A stretch of DNA of 64,000 nt from Sphingomonas_E sp042693015. GTDB taxonomy: Bacteria > Pseudomonadota > Alphaproteobacteria > Sphingomonadales > Sphingomonadaceae. Of this stretch, positions 40,271-48,687 are shown in pieces. Position 1 is the stretch's first letter. The number at the start of each line of letters is the position of its first letter. The stretch is from NCBI RefSeq assembly GCF_042693015.1, contig NZ_CP170544.1, forward strand, positions 3,410,001-3,474,000, given 5' to 3'. The translations under genes were made by a program, and so were the position numbers. Below the pieces are notes generated by a model. The model made no database searches, had not been told where the DNA came from, and saw only the letters and a list, made by a program, of their open reading frames with translations.

Positions 40271-41593
40271 ATGACTCACGACATCCATATCATCGGCGGC
40301 GGCCTCGCCGGTTCCGAAGCCGCGTGGCAAATCGCCGAAGCGGGTTTCCGCGTTCGCCTGTCCGAAATGCGCGGCGTAGAGGGCACGCCAGCACACAAGA
40401 CCGACGACCTTGCCGAACTGGTCTGTTCCAACAGCTTCCGGTCCGACGATGCCGACAGCAATGCCGTCGGCCTGCTTCATGCCGAGCTGCGCCAGATGGG
40501 ATCGCTGATCATGGCCTGCGCGGATAAGCATCGCGTACCGGCGGGATCGGCGCTGGCGGTGGATCGCGACGGCTTTTCGGGCGCGGTCACGCAGGCCGTT
40601 GCGAGCCATGAGCGGATCGAACTGGTGCGCGAGCGGGTGGACGCGCTGCCGCGAGGTCCGGCGATCATCGCCACCGGCCCGCTGACCGCGGCGTCGCTGG
40701 CACAATCGATCCTGGCGGAAACAGGTGAGAAGGAACTCGCTTTCTTCGACGCACTCGCGCCGATCGTCCATCGCGACACGATCGACATGGACGTAGCCTG
40801 GTTCCAGTCGCGCTGGAACAAGGGCGACGGCAAGGATTACATCAACTGCCCGATGAACAAGGACGAGTATCTCGCCTTCATCGACGCGCTGCTGGCGGGC
40901 GAGAAGACCGCGTTCAAGGAGTGGGAGGCCGACACGCCTTATTTCGACGGCTGCATGCCGATCGAGGTGATGGCGGAGCGTGGACGGGATACGCTGCGCT
41001 TCGGCCCGATGAAACCGGTCGGGCTCGATGATCCGCGCACCGGGCGCTGGCCCTATGCGGTGGTGCAGCTTCGGCAGGACAATGCGCTCGGCACCTTGTG
41101 GAACATCGTCGGTTTCCAAACCAAGCTGAAACATGCCGAACAGGTCCGCATCTTCCGCGCCATTCCGGGGTTGGAAAAGGCGGAGTTCGCGCGCCTCGGG
41201 GGCCTGCACCGCAACACCTTCATCAATTCGCCGCGCCTGCTGGACGGCGAATTGCGGTTGAAGAGTGCGCCTAACGTGCGCTTCGCCGGGCAGATCACCG
41301 GCTGCGAGGGCTATATCGAGTCCGCGGCGGTGGGCCTGCTGGCGTCGCGCTTCGCCGCGGCGGAACTGGCGGGCAAGACGATGCCGCCGCCACCGGTGGA
41401 AACCGCACTGGGCGCGCTGCTCGGCCATATCACCGGCGGCGCGGAGGCCGAAACCTTCCAGCCGATGAACGTCAATTTCGGGCTGATGCCGCCGCTGACC
41501 GGGATCGGCCGGACCAAGAAGGCCGACCGCAAGCTGCTCTACACGGCGCGGGCGCGTGAGAAGCTGGCGGGCTGGCTGGAGGCCGCGGCCTAG
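40271..41593 (+). CDS. trmFO: tRNA (uracil-54 C5)-methyltransferase TrmFO, folate/FAD-dependent
   Basis: FAD enzyme of 440 residues that methylates U54 in the T-loop of tRNA using methylenetetrahydrofolate. The dinucleotide fold begins MTHDIHIIGGGLAGSEAAWQ; ELVCSNSFRSDDADSNAVGL, KDYINCPMNKDEYLAFIDAL and FDGCMPIEVMAERGRDTL are TrmFO signatures, as are RNTFINSPRLL and FAGQITGCEGYIESAAVGLL. The ATG at 40271 matches the family start; another in frame at 40250 lacks a ribosome site. Its TAG stop shares CTAG with the convergent EF-hand gene. Confidence 0.95.
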   Translation: MTHDIHIIGGGLAGSEAAWQIAEAGFRVRLSEMRGVEGTPAHKTDDLAELVCSNSFRSDDADSNAVGLLHAELRQMGSLIMACADKHRVPAGSALAVDRDGFSGAVTQAVASHERIELVRERVDALPRGPAIIATGPLTAASLAQSILAETGEKELAFFDALAPIVHRDTIDMDVAWFQSRWNKGDGKDYINCPMNKDEYLAFIDALLAGEKTAFKEWEADTPYFDGCMPIEVMAERGRDTLRFGPMKPVGLDDPRTGRWPYAVVQLRQDNALGTLWNIVGFQTKLKHAEQVRIFRAIPGLEKAEFARLGGLHRNTFINSPRLLDGELRLKSAPNVRFAGQITGCEGYIESAAVGLLASRFAAAELAGKTMPPPPVETALGALLGHITGGAEAETFQPMNVNFGLMPPLTGIGRTKKADRKLLYTARAREKLAGWLEAAA

Positions 41594-42057
41594 CCTTCGT
41601 CCGCCTCGTCGCGCGATGGCGCGGTCGGCGGGCAATCGGGCTTGGCCGGCGTCTTGCGGACGACGCGAGTGGTGGTGAATTCGGTCGCATCGAGCACGCC
41701 CGAGCCATCGGCGTCGGCCTTCGCGAACTTCTCGCTGGTCTTGACGGCATATTCGTCGAACGAGAGGCGGCCGTCGCCGTTCGTGTCGAGCTTCGCGAAG
41801 GCCTTTTGCCGCGCGACGAGATATTCGGCGCGGGCGACACCGCCATCCTTGTCCTTGTCGTAGCGGGCGAAGCGACGCTCCTCGCGCGTCTTCTCGCTGG
41901 CTTGCGGCGGCGCCTCGGCGGTCTGCGCGGTGGCGGGAGCGCCGAGAAGAGGTGCAGCCGGGATCGGATTCTCCGCGCGGCCCCCGCTCCACCAGAAAAG
42001 CCCCGCGCCGGCCAGCAACAAGGCCGAAACCACACCTGCGACGAAACGCCCCATCAT
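41590..42057 (-). CDS. EF-hand calcium-binding membrane or exported protein
   Basis: Protein of 155 residues with an N-terminal helix (VAGVVSALLLAGAGLFWWSG) that could be an uncleaved anchor, then three EF-hand loops: DKDKDGGVARAEY, DTNGDGRLSFDEY and DADGSGVLDATEF. The oxygen-ligand pattern D-x-[DN]-x-[DG] is intact in all three. Function is unknown but a periplasmic calcium-sensing or buffering role is plausible. The start at 42057 is set by GGGGGAGCG. Confidence 0.85.
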   Translation of the reverse strand: MMGRFVAGVVSALLLAGAGLFWWSGGRAENPIPAAPLLGAPATAQTAEAPPQASEKTREERRFARYDKDKDGGVARAEYLVARQKAFAKLDTNGDGRLSFDEYAVKTSEKFAKADADGSGVLDATEFTTTRVVRKTPAKPDCPPTAPSRDEADEG

Positions 42058-42102
42058 CGCTCCCCCCATATTCCCCAGGGACGAAGCTAACCCATAAGCG
42101 GC

Positions 42103-42747
42103 TCAGCGGCCAAATATTCCCGCAGCAAGCGCGCGGAACACGCGGCGCGGCGAACCCTGGCGCCGATTTTCCAGCCCGCCGGGACGGGCGTCGCGGCGGG
42201 CGAGCGCTGCCAGTACGGCCAGCGGGCGCGGCAGTCGTACCGGGCGGAGAAGCTCTGCCGCGCGGGCGCGCAACGCCACGGCCTCCTCCCCGCCATCGCC
42301 CTCGGCAAGGCGATCGATCAGCGCCCACGCTTCCCCGGCATCGCCGACAGCACGATCGTCCGCCGCGCCGAGCAGCCGCGCGGACAGGCCGAACAAAGCC
42401 CGCCCCCGCGCCCGCGCCTGGCGGGCGAGATCGGGCGGCAGGTCAGCGAGCGCGGCCCAACCTTCCTCAAGCGAAGACACATCGGCGCCGCTCAAGCCCA
42501 GCGGCAGGATGTGGGTGACGACATCGTGCAGCAGCGGCTCGTCGGGGGCGGGGCGATCGTCGAGCGCCTCCAGAGCCTCGCGCCACCAGGCCAGCCGGAT
42601 CGCGCGGATCATCGGCTCCTGCGCGACCTCCAGCACCCGGCCCAGCCGCTCGTCGACCCGCCACAATACCGCCAGCGCCTCACGCCGATCAGCCGGGGCA
42701 TAGACGAGCGCCAGCGCGCGTTCGGGATCTTCGGGTTGAAGCATCAC
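42103..42747 (-). CDS. Squalene/phytoene synthase-like protein
   Basis: All-helical protein of 214 residues of the isoprenoid synthase class I type. It includes the start LALVYAPADRREALAVLWRV, the segment IRAIRLAWWREALEALDDRP and GEAWALIDRLAEGDGGEEAV. The two aspartate-rich motifs of true squalene or phytoene synthases are not recognisable, so it is probably a divergent NDUFAF6-like member with no proven synthase activity. It stands alone between the EF-hand gene and the tad genes. Confidence 0.75.
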   Translation of the reverse strand: MMLQPEDPERALALVYAPADRREALAVLWRVDERLGRVLEVAQEPMIRAIRLAWWREALEALDDRPAPDEPLLHDVVTHILPLGLSGADVSSLEEGWAALADLPPDLARQARARGRALFGLSARLLGAADDRAVGDAGEAWALIDRLAEGDGGEEAVALRARAAELLRPVRLPRPLAVLAALARRDARPGGLENRRQGSPRRVFRALAAGIFGR

Positions 42748-42874
42748 ATTCCTTTAGCGCAGACCGAAAGAGGCGCAATGTTCGGTTAACCGTCCGGATT
42801 CAGCATGCGTTAGCCCTTCTTCGATATCGCGGTGCGCTAGGGCGCCTGTGGCGGCGCGGGACGGGGCAATCCTG

Positions 42875-44644
42875 ATGGCGCAAACAGCCAAGAGCAGAGA
42901 CAGCGGCCAGGACGTGAAGGCCGCAGTGGGGCACAAGCGGAGCTTTCTCGCAAAGCTGCGCGACGATGCATCGGGCAACGTCGCCGTGATCACCGCGGCC
43001 GCGATCATCCCCCTCGTCTGCCTGATCGGTTCCGGCGTCGACATCAGCCGCGCTTATGCTGCGCAGGCACGCATGCAGGTCGCCTGCGATGCCGCATCGC
43101 TCGCCGGCCGGCGCGCGATGCTCAACGGTGAAGTCGATCAGACGGTGCGGGACGAGGTCACCAAATTCTTCAACTTCAACTTCCCGCAAGGCAGCTTCCA
43201 GACAAAAGCGTTTACGCCCGCGACATCCAAGGGCGACAAGACATCCGTCGTGGTGACCGCGTCAACGACGATCCCGACCTCGATCATGAAGATCTTCGGT
43301 TTCGGATCGCTGCCGATCTCTGCGACGTGCAACGCGCGCCAGGACTTCGTCAACACCGACATCATCCTGGTGCTGGACACGACGGGCTCCATGACCAACA
43401 CGGTCGACGATGGCGATCCGGCAGTCGCAGACCCGACCCGGATCGAAGCACTCCGATCGGCCGTGCTGGCGCTTTATGACGAACTGAGGCCAGTCCAGAC
43501 CCAACTGGAAGCGGCCGGCCTGCGCCTGCGCTACAGCATCGTTCCCTATTCGAGCAACGTGAACGTCGGCAAAGTCGTTCAGGCCGTAAATTCCAGCTAC
43601 ATCATATCGGACAACGCCGATTATCAGTCCCGCAAGCCTTATTATTCCAAGACGGAAACGGGGCTGACGCAAACGACGTGCACCGGCCGTGGCGGGACGC
43701 CTGCCCCCACCTGGAACAAGACATCGGGCAGCGGCGTCAATCCGGCAACGGGCACCTGCGTCTCCAACAGCGCCTCTTCCTCCTATGGCAGCTTCGGCGG
43801 CTGGAATTACCAGCAGGCCAATTTCGACGTGTCGAGCTTCGTCACGGCCACGTCGAGCACGCAGGTCGCCACACCTTCGCGCCATCCGACGACGGGCACC
43901 GAGAAATCCTATTGGCGCGGCTGTATCGAGGAACGGCAGACCGTCAGTTCGATCGTTGCCAGTTCTGGCTACACCATTCCGGCCGCCGCCTACGATCTGA
44001 AGATCGATATGGTCCCGACGAGCGACCGCACCACCAAGTGGAAGCCGTTCTGGCCGGAGGTCAATTATCTGCGCAACGGCACCTATCAGCCGACCAGAAG
44101 CGCGGACAGTGCGTATGTCGCCTGCCCGACCGAAGCCAAGAGGCTGCAGCCCTGGACGCGCGACGACCTCAATGCCTATCTCAACTCGCTCGTCGCGGTA
44201 GGCGGCACCTATCATGACATCGGCATGATCTGGGGCGCGCGGATGCTATCGCGCACCGGCATATTTTCGGCAGACAATCCCGAGAATTTCAAGAATATGC
44301 CGGTCAGCCGCTTCGTCATCTACATGACGGACGGCGCGATAGCGCCCAACACGGACACCTACACCGCCTATGGCGTGGAAACCTATGACCAAAGGGTCAC
44401 CGGCTCTTCCTCCGCGCCCAACCAGCTTGAACGCCACAAACAGCGCTTCCTGATGGCGTGCAATGCGACCAAGGGAATGAATGTGTCGATCTGGGTGATC
44501 GCTTTCGACTCCACCCTGGACGATTCACTGAAGACCTGTGCCAGCAGCAGCTCGCAAGCCTCCACGTCGGCTAACAAGAAGCAGTTGATCGACAAGTTCG
44601 TGGAGATCGGCAAGAATATCGGCTCGTTGAGGTTGACCCAGTGA
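42875..44644 (+). CDS. TadG-like pilus assembly protein with vWA domain
   Basis: Protein of about 589 residues. The N-terminal Tad/TadG anchor is DDASGNVAVITAAAIIPLVC then LIGSGVDISRAYAAQARMQV, with a prepilin-like hydrophobic helix. A von Willebrand A domain follows; its metal site starts IILVLDTTGSMTNT (D-x-T-x-S) and continues later with YMTDGAI. The middle is rich in serine and threonine with several cysteines. TadG-like proteins anchor Flp pili or adhesins to the inner membrane. I chose the ATG at 42875; a GTG at 42848 is possible. Downstream are two TadE-like genes, but no tad secretion ATPase is in the window. Confidence 0.88.
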   Translation: MAQTAKSRDSGQDVKAAVGHKRSFLAKLRDDASGNVAVITAAAIIPLVCLIGSGVDISRAYAAQARMQVACDAASLAGRRAMLNGEVDQTVRDEVTKFFNFNFPQGSFQTKAFTPATSKGDKTSVVVTASTTIPTSIMKIFGFGSLPISATCNARQDFVNTDIILVLDTTGSMTNTVDDGDPAVADPTRIEALRSAVLALYDELRPVQTQLEAAGLRLRYSIVPYSSNVNVGKVVQAVNSSYIISDNADYQSRKPYYSKTETGLTQTTCTGRGGTPAPTWNKTSGSGVNPATGTCVSNSASSSYGSFGGWNYQQANFDVSSFVTATSSTQVATPSRHPTTGTEKSYWRGCIEERQTVSSIVASSGYTIPAAAYDLKIDMVPTSDRTTKWKPFWPEVNYLRNGTYQPTRSADSAYVACPTEAKRLQPWTRDDLNAYLNSLVAVGGTYHDIGMIWGARMLSRTGIFSADNPENFKNMPVSRFVIYMTDGAIAPNTDTYTAYGVETYDQRVTGSSSAPNQLERHKQRFLMACNATKGMNVSIWVIAFDSTLDDSLKTCASSSSQASTSANKKQLIDKFVEIGKNIGSLRLTQ

Positions 44645-45228
44645 TGCTGCGTCAATTCCGGGCGCGCCTGCGCGAGGATAGCCGCGGCGCTGCCGCCGTG
44701 GAGTTCGCGTTCGTCGCCTTGCCGCTGGTCGGCATCATCCTGGCGCTGTTCGATTTCGGCTATCGGCAATATTTGGGTTCCGTCATCGAAGGCACGCTTC
44801 ACCGTGCGGCGCGGATGTCGGCGATCGGCAATCTTTCTGCCAACAAGGTCGACGAATATATCCAAAGTCAGCTTGTCGGTTTTTCGAAAAATGCGCCGAT
44901 CGAAATCGAAAAGAAGAGCTATTACGAATATTCCGGCGTCGGCAAGCCGGAGAAGATCAAGCAGGATACCGACCCATTGGGTGTCTATAATGTCGGCGAC
45001 TGCTATGAAGATGTGAACGGAAACGGCGTCTACGATACTGTCGCGGGCCGCACCGGCCTCGGCGGATCGGACGACGTCGTCTATTACAAGGTGACGGCGA
45101 CCTATCATCAATTGATGCCGCTGGTGAAACTGTTCGGATTTTCGGGCGAGGAAAAGGTGACCCGGAGCACGGTGCTCCGCAACCAGCCTTATGCCGCGCA
45201 AACCATTCCAACGGTGAAATGCACATGA
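44641..45228 (+). CDS. TadE-like pseudopilin protein
   Basis: Protein of 195 residues with an N-terminal TadE motif EDSRGAAAVEFAFVALPLVG then IILALFDFGYRQYLGSVIEG, the hydrophobic helix with a conserved glutamate at position 5 after the cleavage-like site. The rest (VVYYKVTATYHQLMPLVKLF) is a soluble head. It overlaps the TadG-like gene by 4 nt, so the two are coupled. Confidence 0.88.
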   Translation: MMLRQFRARLREDSRGAAAVEFAFVALPLVGIILALFDFGYRQYLGSVIEGTLHRAARMSAIGNLSANKVDEYIQSQLVGFSKNAPIEIEKKSYYEYSGVGKPEKIKQDTDPLGVYNVGDCYEDVNGNGVYDTVAGRTGLGGSDDVVYYKVTATYHQLMPLVKLFGFSGEEKVTRSTVLRNQPYAAQTIPTVKCT

Positions 45229-46010
45229 ACCGCCAACGACCACGGAGCGGATGGCTGGGGCGCCTGCAGCACGACGAGAGCGGTATGGCGCTCACCGAGT
45301 TCGCGCTCTTCATGATCCCCACGCTTTTCCTCGGCCTCGCTGGCCTCGAAACCGTCAATTTCGTGATCGCCAACGTGCGCATCGGCCAGATCGCGATGGC
45401 GACCGCGGATAATGCCGCGCGTGTTCGCGACACGATCGACGAACATGACATCAACGAGATGTTCATCGGCGCGAAGCTGGCAGGCCAGGGTATCCATTTT
45501 GCCGACCAAGGCCGTATCATCCTGTCGAGCATCGAGCCACGGACGGTGGCGCCGCTGACGACGACCGTCGGCGGCAAGGAAGTGCCCAACCAGTGGATCC
45601 GCTGGCAGCGTTGCTATGGCATGAAGAACGTGGCCTCGGCCTATGGTGCGCCGCGCACCGCAGCCGACGCCGTCATCACCGACGGATCGGAGGCGTGGAA
45701 GCGCAGCGACCCGGCCCAGGCGTCCGCTGCGCCGAGCGACCAGGTAAAATCGGTTCCGATGATGGGCGCAACCGCGTCGCCGACGGGTATCGGCCCGAAC
45801 GCCAACCGCATTGCTGCGCTGACCGGGACCGCCGTGCTGTTCGTCGAGGTCGTCTATGACTACAAGCCGATCTTCTGGAGCAGCCTGATCGGCGAACGGA
45901 CAATCCGCGACACGATCGCCTTCAACGTCCGCCAGCGCGCGGACCAGGTGCTCAGGCCGGGCGGGCTCGCGGCAACATCCTGGTCTACCTGCAGCCGTCG
46001 CTACGTCTGA
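45225..46010 (+). CDS. Second TadE-like pseudopilin protein
   Basis: Protein of 261 residues with the TadE-type N-terminus HDESGMALTEFALFMIPTLF then LGLAGLETVNFVIANVRIGQ. The head contains a cysteine pair (WQRCYG and WSTCSRRYV). The ATG at 45225 overlaps the upstream TGA as ATGA, giving three coupled genes in a row; an in-frame ATG at 45219 adds two residues. Together the three look like an orphan Tad-related surface structure. Confidence 0.85.
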   Translation: MNRQRPRSGWLGRLQHDESGMALTEFALFMIPTLFLGLAGLETVNFVIANVRIGQIAMATADNAARVRDTIDEHDINEMFIGAKLAGQGIHFADQGRIILSSIEPRTVAPLTTTVGGKEVPNQWIRWQRCYGMKNVASAYGAPRTAADAVITDGSEAWKRSDPAQASAAPSDQVKSVPMMGATASPTGIGPNANRIAALTGTAVLFVEVVYDYKPIFWSSLIGERTIRDTIAFNVRQRADQVLRPGGLAATSWSTCSRRYV

Positions 46011-46023
46011 ACGACGCGCGCAC

Positions 46024-46524
46024 TCAGCGCGGCAGCACGCCACCCAGCATCGGCGCGCCGAAGCGGGCGAAGGCGTGGCTCTTGAGCTCGATCGGCTTTT
46101 CCAGCGTCTCGACGCGCTCGAACAGGCGCACATAGCCCGAATGCAGGATCCGCCATTCGCCGTCGCGGCGGACATAGCGATCTTGATAGAGCGCGGTGCC
46201 GTGGGTCATGCGGTTGGTGGCCATGTTCACCGCCCAATCGACCAGCGTCCAGCGTCCCTCCGCAGCATCGGCGTCATGGACCGTGATTTCGGGCATCAGC
46301 GCCAGATGCATGCCGACATATTGGTTGTTCTGCATCTGGCTGAGCATGAAGATGATCTCGTCTCGGTTGCCCGCTTCATAGAGGTAGGAGCCGCCTTCGT
46401 AGCGGATCGTCGCCTCGGGCACGAAGCAGCCGGCGAGGCCATCATTGTCGCCGCTGTCGAGCATCCGCATGTAGCGATGCTTGAGCTGCTTGATGAGCTC
46501 GATATCTTCCAGCCGCAGGGTCAT
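46024..46524 (-). CDS. NTF2-like SnoaL-type protein
   Basis: Protein of 166 residues, LEDIELIKQLKHRYMRMLDS at the start, DGLAGCFVPEATIRYEGGSY next, then GRWTLVDWAVNMATNRMTHG and ALYQDRYVRRDGEWRILHSG, which is the SnoaL-like pattern. Family members include steroid isomerase and polyketide cyclase-like proteins. The substrate is unknown. A REP pair (46544-46635) lies between it and the carboxypeptidase gene. Confidence 0.85.
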   Translation of the reverse strand: MTLRLEDIELIKQLKHRYMRMLDSGDNDGLAGCFVPEATIRYEGGSYLYEAGNRDEIIFMLSQMQNNQYVGMHLALMPEITVHDADAAEGRWTLVDWAVNMATNRMTHGTALYQDRYVRRDGEWRILHSGYVRLFERVETLEKPIELKSHAFARFGAPMLGGVLPR

Positions 46525-46543
46525 GTACCTCTCCCATTGCGGT

Positions 46544-46635
46544 CGTCACGCTGAACTTGTTTCAGCATCCATTTCTCCGCACGCGCCACCTTCCCCTGTG
46601 GCACGATGAACCTTGAAACAAGCTCAGGGTGACGG
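46544..46635. repeat. REP palindrome pair (CACGCTGAAC...AAGCTCAGGGTGACG type)
   Basis: CGTCACGCTGAACTTGTTTC faces GAAACAAGCTCAGGGTGACG. It belongs to the same family as 38181-38272. Confidence 0.82.
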
Positions 46636-46656
46636 GGAAACCAAATTCGTGGCCCT

Positions 46657-47775
46657 TTAGACGGCGTCAATCATCTCGCACAGCGTGGCGAGGCAATCTT
46701 CCGCCAGCCGCTTCGAGCGCGCCGGCGACCAGCCGAAATCGGCGTCCGGCAGATCGTCATTGTCCTTGAACGGCATTTCCAGCGTCATCGCAACGCCGCC
46801 GAAGCGGTTGGCGAGCTGGTTGGTCGACATGGACAGATTGGCCTTGCCGGGCGCCGCCGTCTCATAGCCATGGCGCGTCTGGAAATCGGGTGTGCGGGCG
46901 GCCAGCGTGTCGCGGAAGCGGCGGTAGAGTTCGCCCTGCCGGTCCGTCCAGTTGGGGATGCCTTCGAAGCCGGCGATGAAGACATGGGGGATTGCCTCGT
47001 CACCATGGACGTCCATGGCGAAGTTCACGCCGGTTTCTGCCATGCGCGCGAGCGTGTGATAGACCTCGGGGCTGCGATCGAGCGAGGGTTCATGCCATTC
47101 GCGGTTGAGGTTCACACCCACCGCATTGGTGCGAAGATGACCTCGCCTTGAACCATCGGGGTTCATGTTCGGAACGATATGGAAGGTTGCAGCCTTGCGG
47201 AGCGCACGGGCGACGCTGTCCTCGGCGTCGGTCAGCCGTTCGAGTGCACCTTCCATCCACCATTCGGCCATCGTCTCGCCGGGATGCTGGCGGGCATAGA
47301 GCCACACCTGCTTCGGCCCGTCGCCGATGGTGAGGCAATCCAGTTCCTGCCCATCAAGCGTGCGGCCGAGCGAGGCGTGGGTGACACCAGGCCGGCTGGC
47401 GATGCGCGCCACCAGATCGTGATGCCGCTCCATCGAATAAGGCGCGAAATAAGCGAACCAGGCATTGTTGGTCGCCGGGCGGTGGCGGATCGTCAGGACG
47501 CCATCGGCATAATTGGTGTCGGCGTGGCGCCAGCTTTCGCGATCTTCGGACACGCGCGCATGATAGTTCGGCCAGCCGCCAGGGTAGGCCGAGCCGGCGG
47601 CGTTGCGGATGCGCAGCGTCACTTCGCGGCCCGCAGCCCCCGTCAAACGGAAGTGGAACCATTGATAGAAGTCGGATTCATGGTCGCGGGCGATCTCCAG
47701 ATCGAAGGCGTCACCATCCTGCCCGAGGACAATGATATTGCCGCTGTCGAATGCTGCCGAAATGCCCAAAGCCAT
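46657..47775 (-). CDS. M14 family zinc carboxypeptidase (cytosolic carboxypeptidase-like)
   Basis: Cytoplasmic protein of about 372 residues. The N-terminal beta domain (FDSGNIIVLGQDGDAFDLEI, YQWFHFRLTGAAGREVTLRI) is the one found in M14D cytosolic carboxypeptidases (CCP/AGBL). The zinc site is HPGETMAEWW (H-x-x-E) plus the histidine in FAMDVHGDEAI, and the catalytic glutamate is in MTLEMPFKD. Eukaryotic relatives remove glutamates from tubulin tails; bacterial members have unknown substrates. The ATG at 47775 is preferred to a GTG at 47787. Confidence 0.92.
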   Translation of the reverse strand: MALGISAAFDSGNIIVLGQDGDAFDLEIARDHESDFYQWFHFRLTGAAGREVTLRIRNAAGSAYPGGWPNYHARVSEDRESWRHADTNYADGVLTIRHRPATNNAWFAYFAPYSMERHHDLVARIASRPGVTHASLGRTLDGQELDCLTIGDGPKQVWLYARQHPGETMAEWWMEGALERLTDAEDSVARALRKAATFHIVPNMNPDGSRRGHLRTNAVGVNLNREWHEPSLDRSPEVYHTLARMAETGVNFAMDVHGDEAIPHVFIAGFEGIPNWTDRQGELYRRFRDTLAARTPDFQTRHGYETAAPGKANLSMSTNQLANRFGGVAMTLEMPFKDNDDLPDADFGWSPARSKRLAEDCLATLCEMIDAV

Positions 47776-47792
47776 GTCCACGCCCACTTCTG

Positions 47793-48392
47793 CTACTTCA
47801 CCGTCACAACTTGCCCGGACTGGCCCGGGAAATCCTTGAACAGAGCCGTCGCCAGTCGCCGTATCGTCGCCGATGGTGCGGCATAGGGCGTGCCCGACCG
47901 CGCCTCACTGCGCGCACGGCCCTCCCATACCATCGTGCCTTCGGAGCGCCGCTTGATCTGAACCGAGAGCTCGGTCAACACCCAGTCGCGCGATTTCGAG
48001 CCGCCGATGGGAAAACTGATCGATCCGCCGACCCCGACTCCGCCGCCATAGCTGCCGCTGCCGCCACCGACCCCGACCGACATGCCCGAGCCGCCGCCAT
48101 CATAATCCTGGCGGGTCTGTTCGCGAACATCGACGACCGCCACCAGTTCCGACCGGGCGATGCCGGGCGCCAGCTTGAAGCCGAGCCGGGCGAGCTCGGC
48201 GCTGACGGCTTCGGCCTGATCGCGGAATTCCAGGCTGCTGGCCTGCGCTGCGTTGAGCGGCTCGACCACGATCTCCCCGCGGGCGAGCGGCTGGCCGAGG
48301 TGGAAGCGCGTGACCTGCGTGGAAGGCACCGACGATGCGCACCCCGCGACGAAGAGTGCCGAGCCCAAAATTGCGAGGTGGCGAAGCGACAT
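47793..48392 (-). CDS. DUF4136 family lipoprotein
   Basis: Protein of 199 residues with a lipoprotein signal MSLRHLAILGSALFVAGCAS (lipobox VAGC). The body is DUF4136-like: TRFHLGQPLARGEIVVEPLN and ELARLGFKLAPGIARSELVA, a low-complexity glycine-rich middle (YDGGGSGMSVGVGGGSGSYG), and the C-terminal ELSVQIKRRSEGTMVWEGRA. It would sit on the periplasmic face of a membrane. Function unknown. It is divergent from rpmJ. Confidence 0.88.
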   Translation of the reverse strand: MSLRHLAILGSALFVAGCASSVPSTQVTRFHLGQPLARGEIVVEPLNAAQASSLEFRDQAEAVSAELARLGFKLAPGIARSELVAVVDVREQTRQDYDGGGSGMSVGVGGGSGSYGGGVGVGGSISFPIGGSKSRDWVLTELSVQIKRRSEGTMVWEGRARSEARSGTPYAAPSATIRRLATALFKDFPGQSGQVVTVK

Positions 48393-48561
48393 GGCGAAGG
48401 TTCCTGTTCCTATCCGGACATCACATGGACGTGGATCGAAACGCTTGTCCAACGTCTTTTGCTGCATGGTCCCGCACAAGCTTGACTCAAGGGCGACCGT
48501 TGAATAGGGGAGCGCCTCGCTTTTCCAGATTGACGATATAGATAAGGCAGGCGTTCGAGCC

Positions 48562-48687
48562 ATGAAGATCCGCAATTCGCTTAAATCGCTCAAGGGGCGT
48601 CATCGCGACAATCGCGTGATCCGTCGTCGTGGCCGCACCTACGTCATCAACAAGACGAACCGTCGCTTCAAGGCGCGCCAGGGCTGA
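48562..48687 (+). CDS. rpmJ: 50S ribosomal protein L36, zinc-free type (YkgO-like)
   Basis: Forty-one-residue protein MKIRNSLKSLKGRHRDNRVI followed by RRRGRTYVINKTNRRFKARQ and a final G. The usual zinc-binding cysteines of type A L36 are absent (no cysteine at all), so this is the zinc-independent type B form. It was too short for the computed gene list but its sequence is diagnostic. AGG lies upstream at a workable distance. The stop TGA overlaps the likely CTG start of the downstream HAD phosphatase gene. Confidence 0.95.
   Translation: MKIRNSLKSLKGRHRDNRVIRRRGRTYVINKTNRRFKARQG

Noticed and set aside
40256..42328. 690-residue minus-strand open frame
   Set aside because: It is antisense to trmFO and overlaps the true EF-hand and squalene synthase-like frames.
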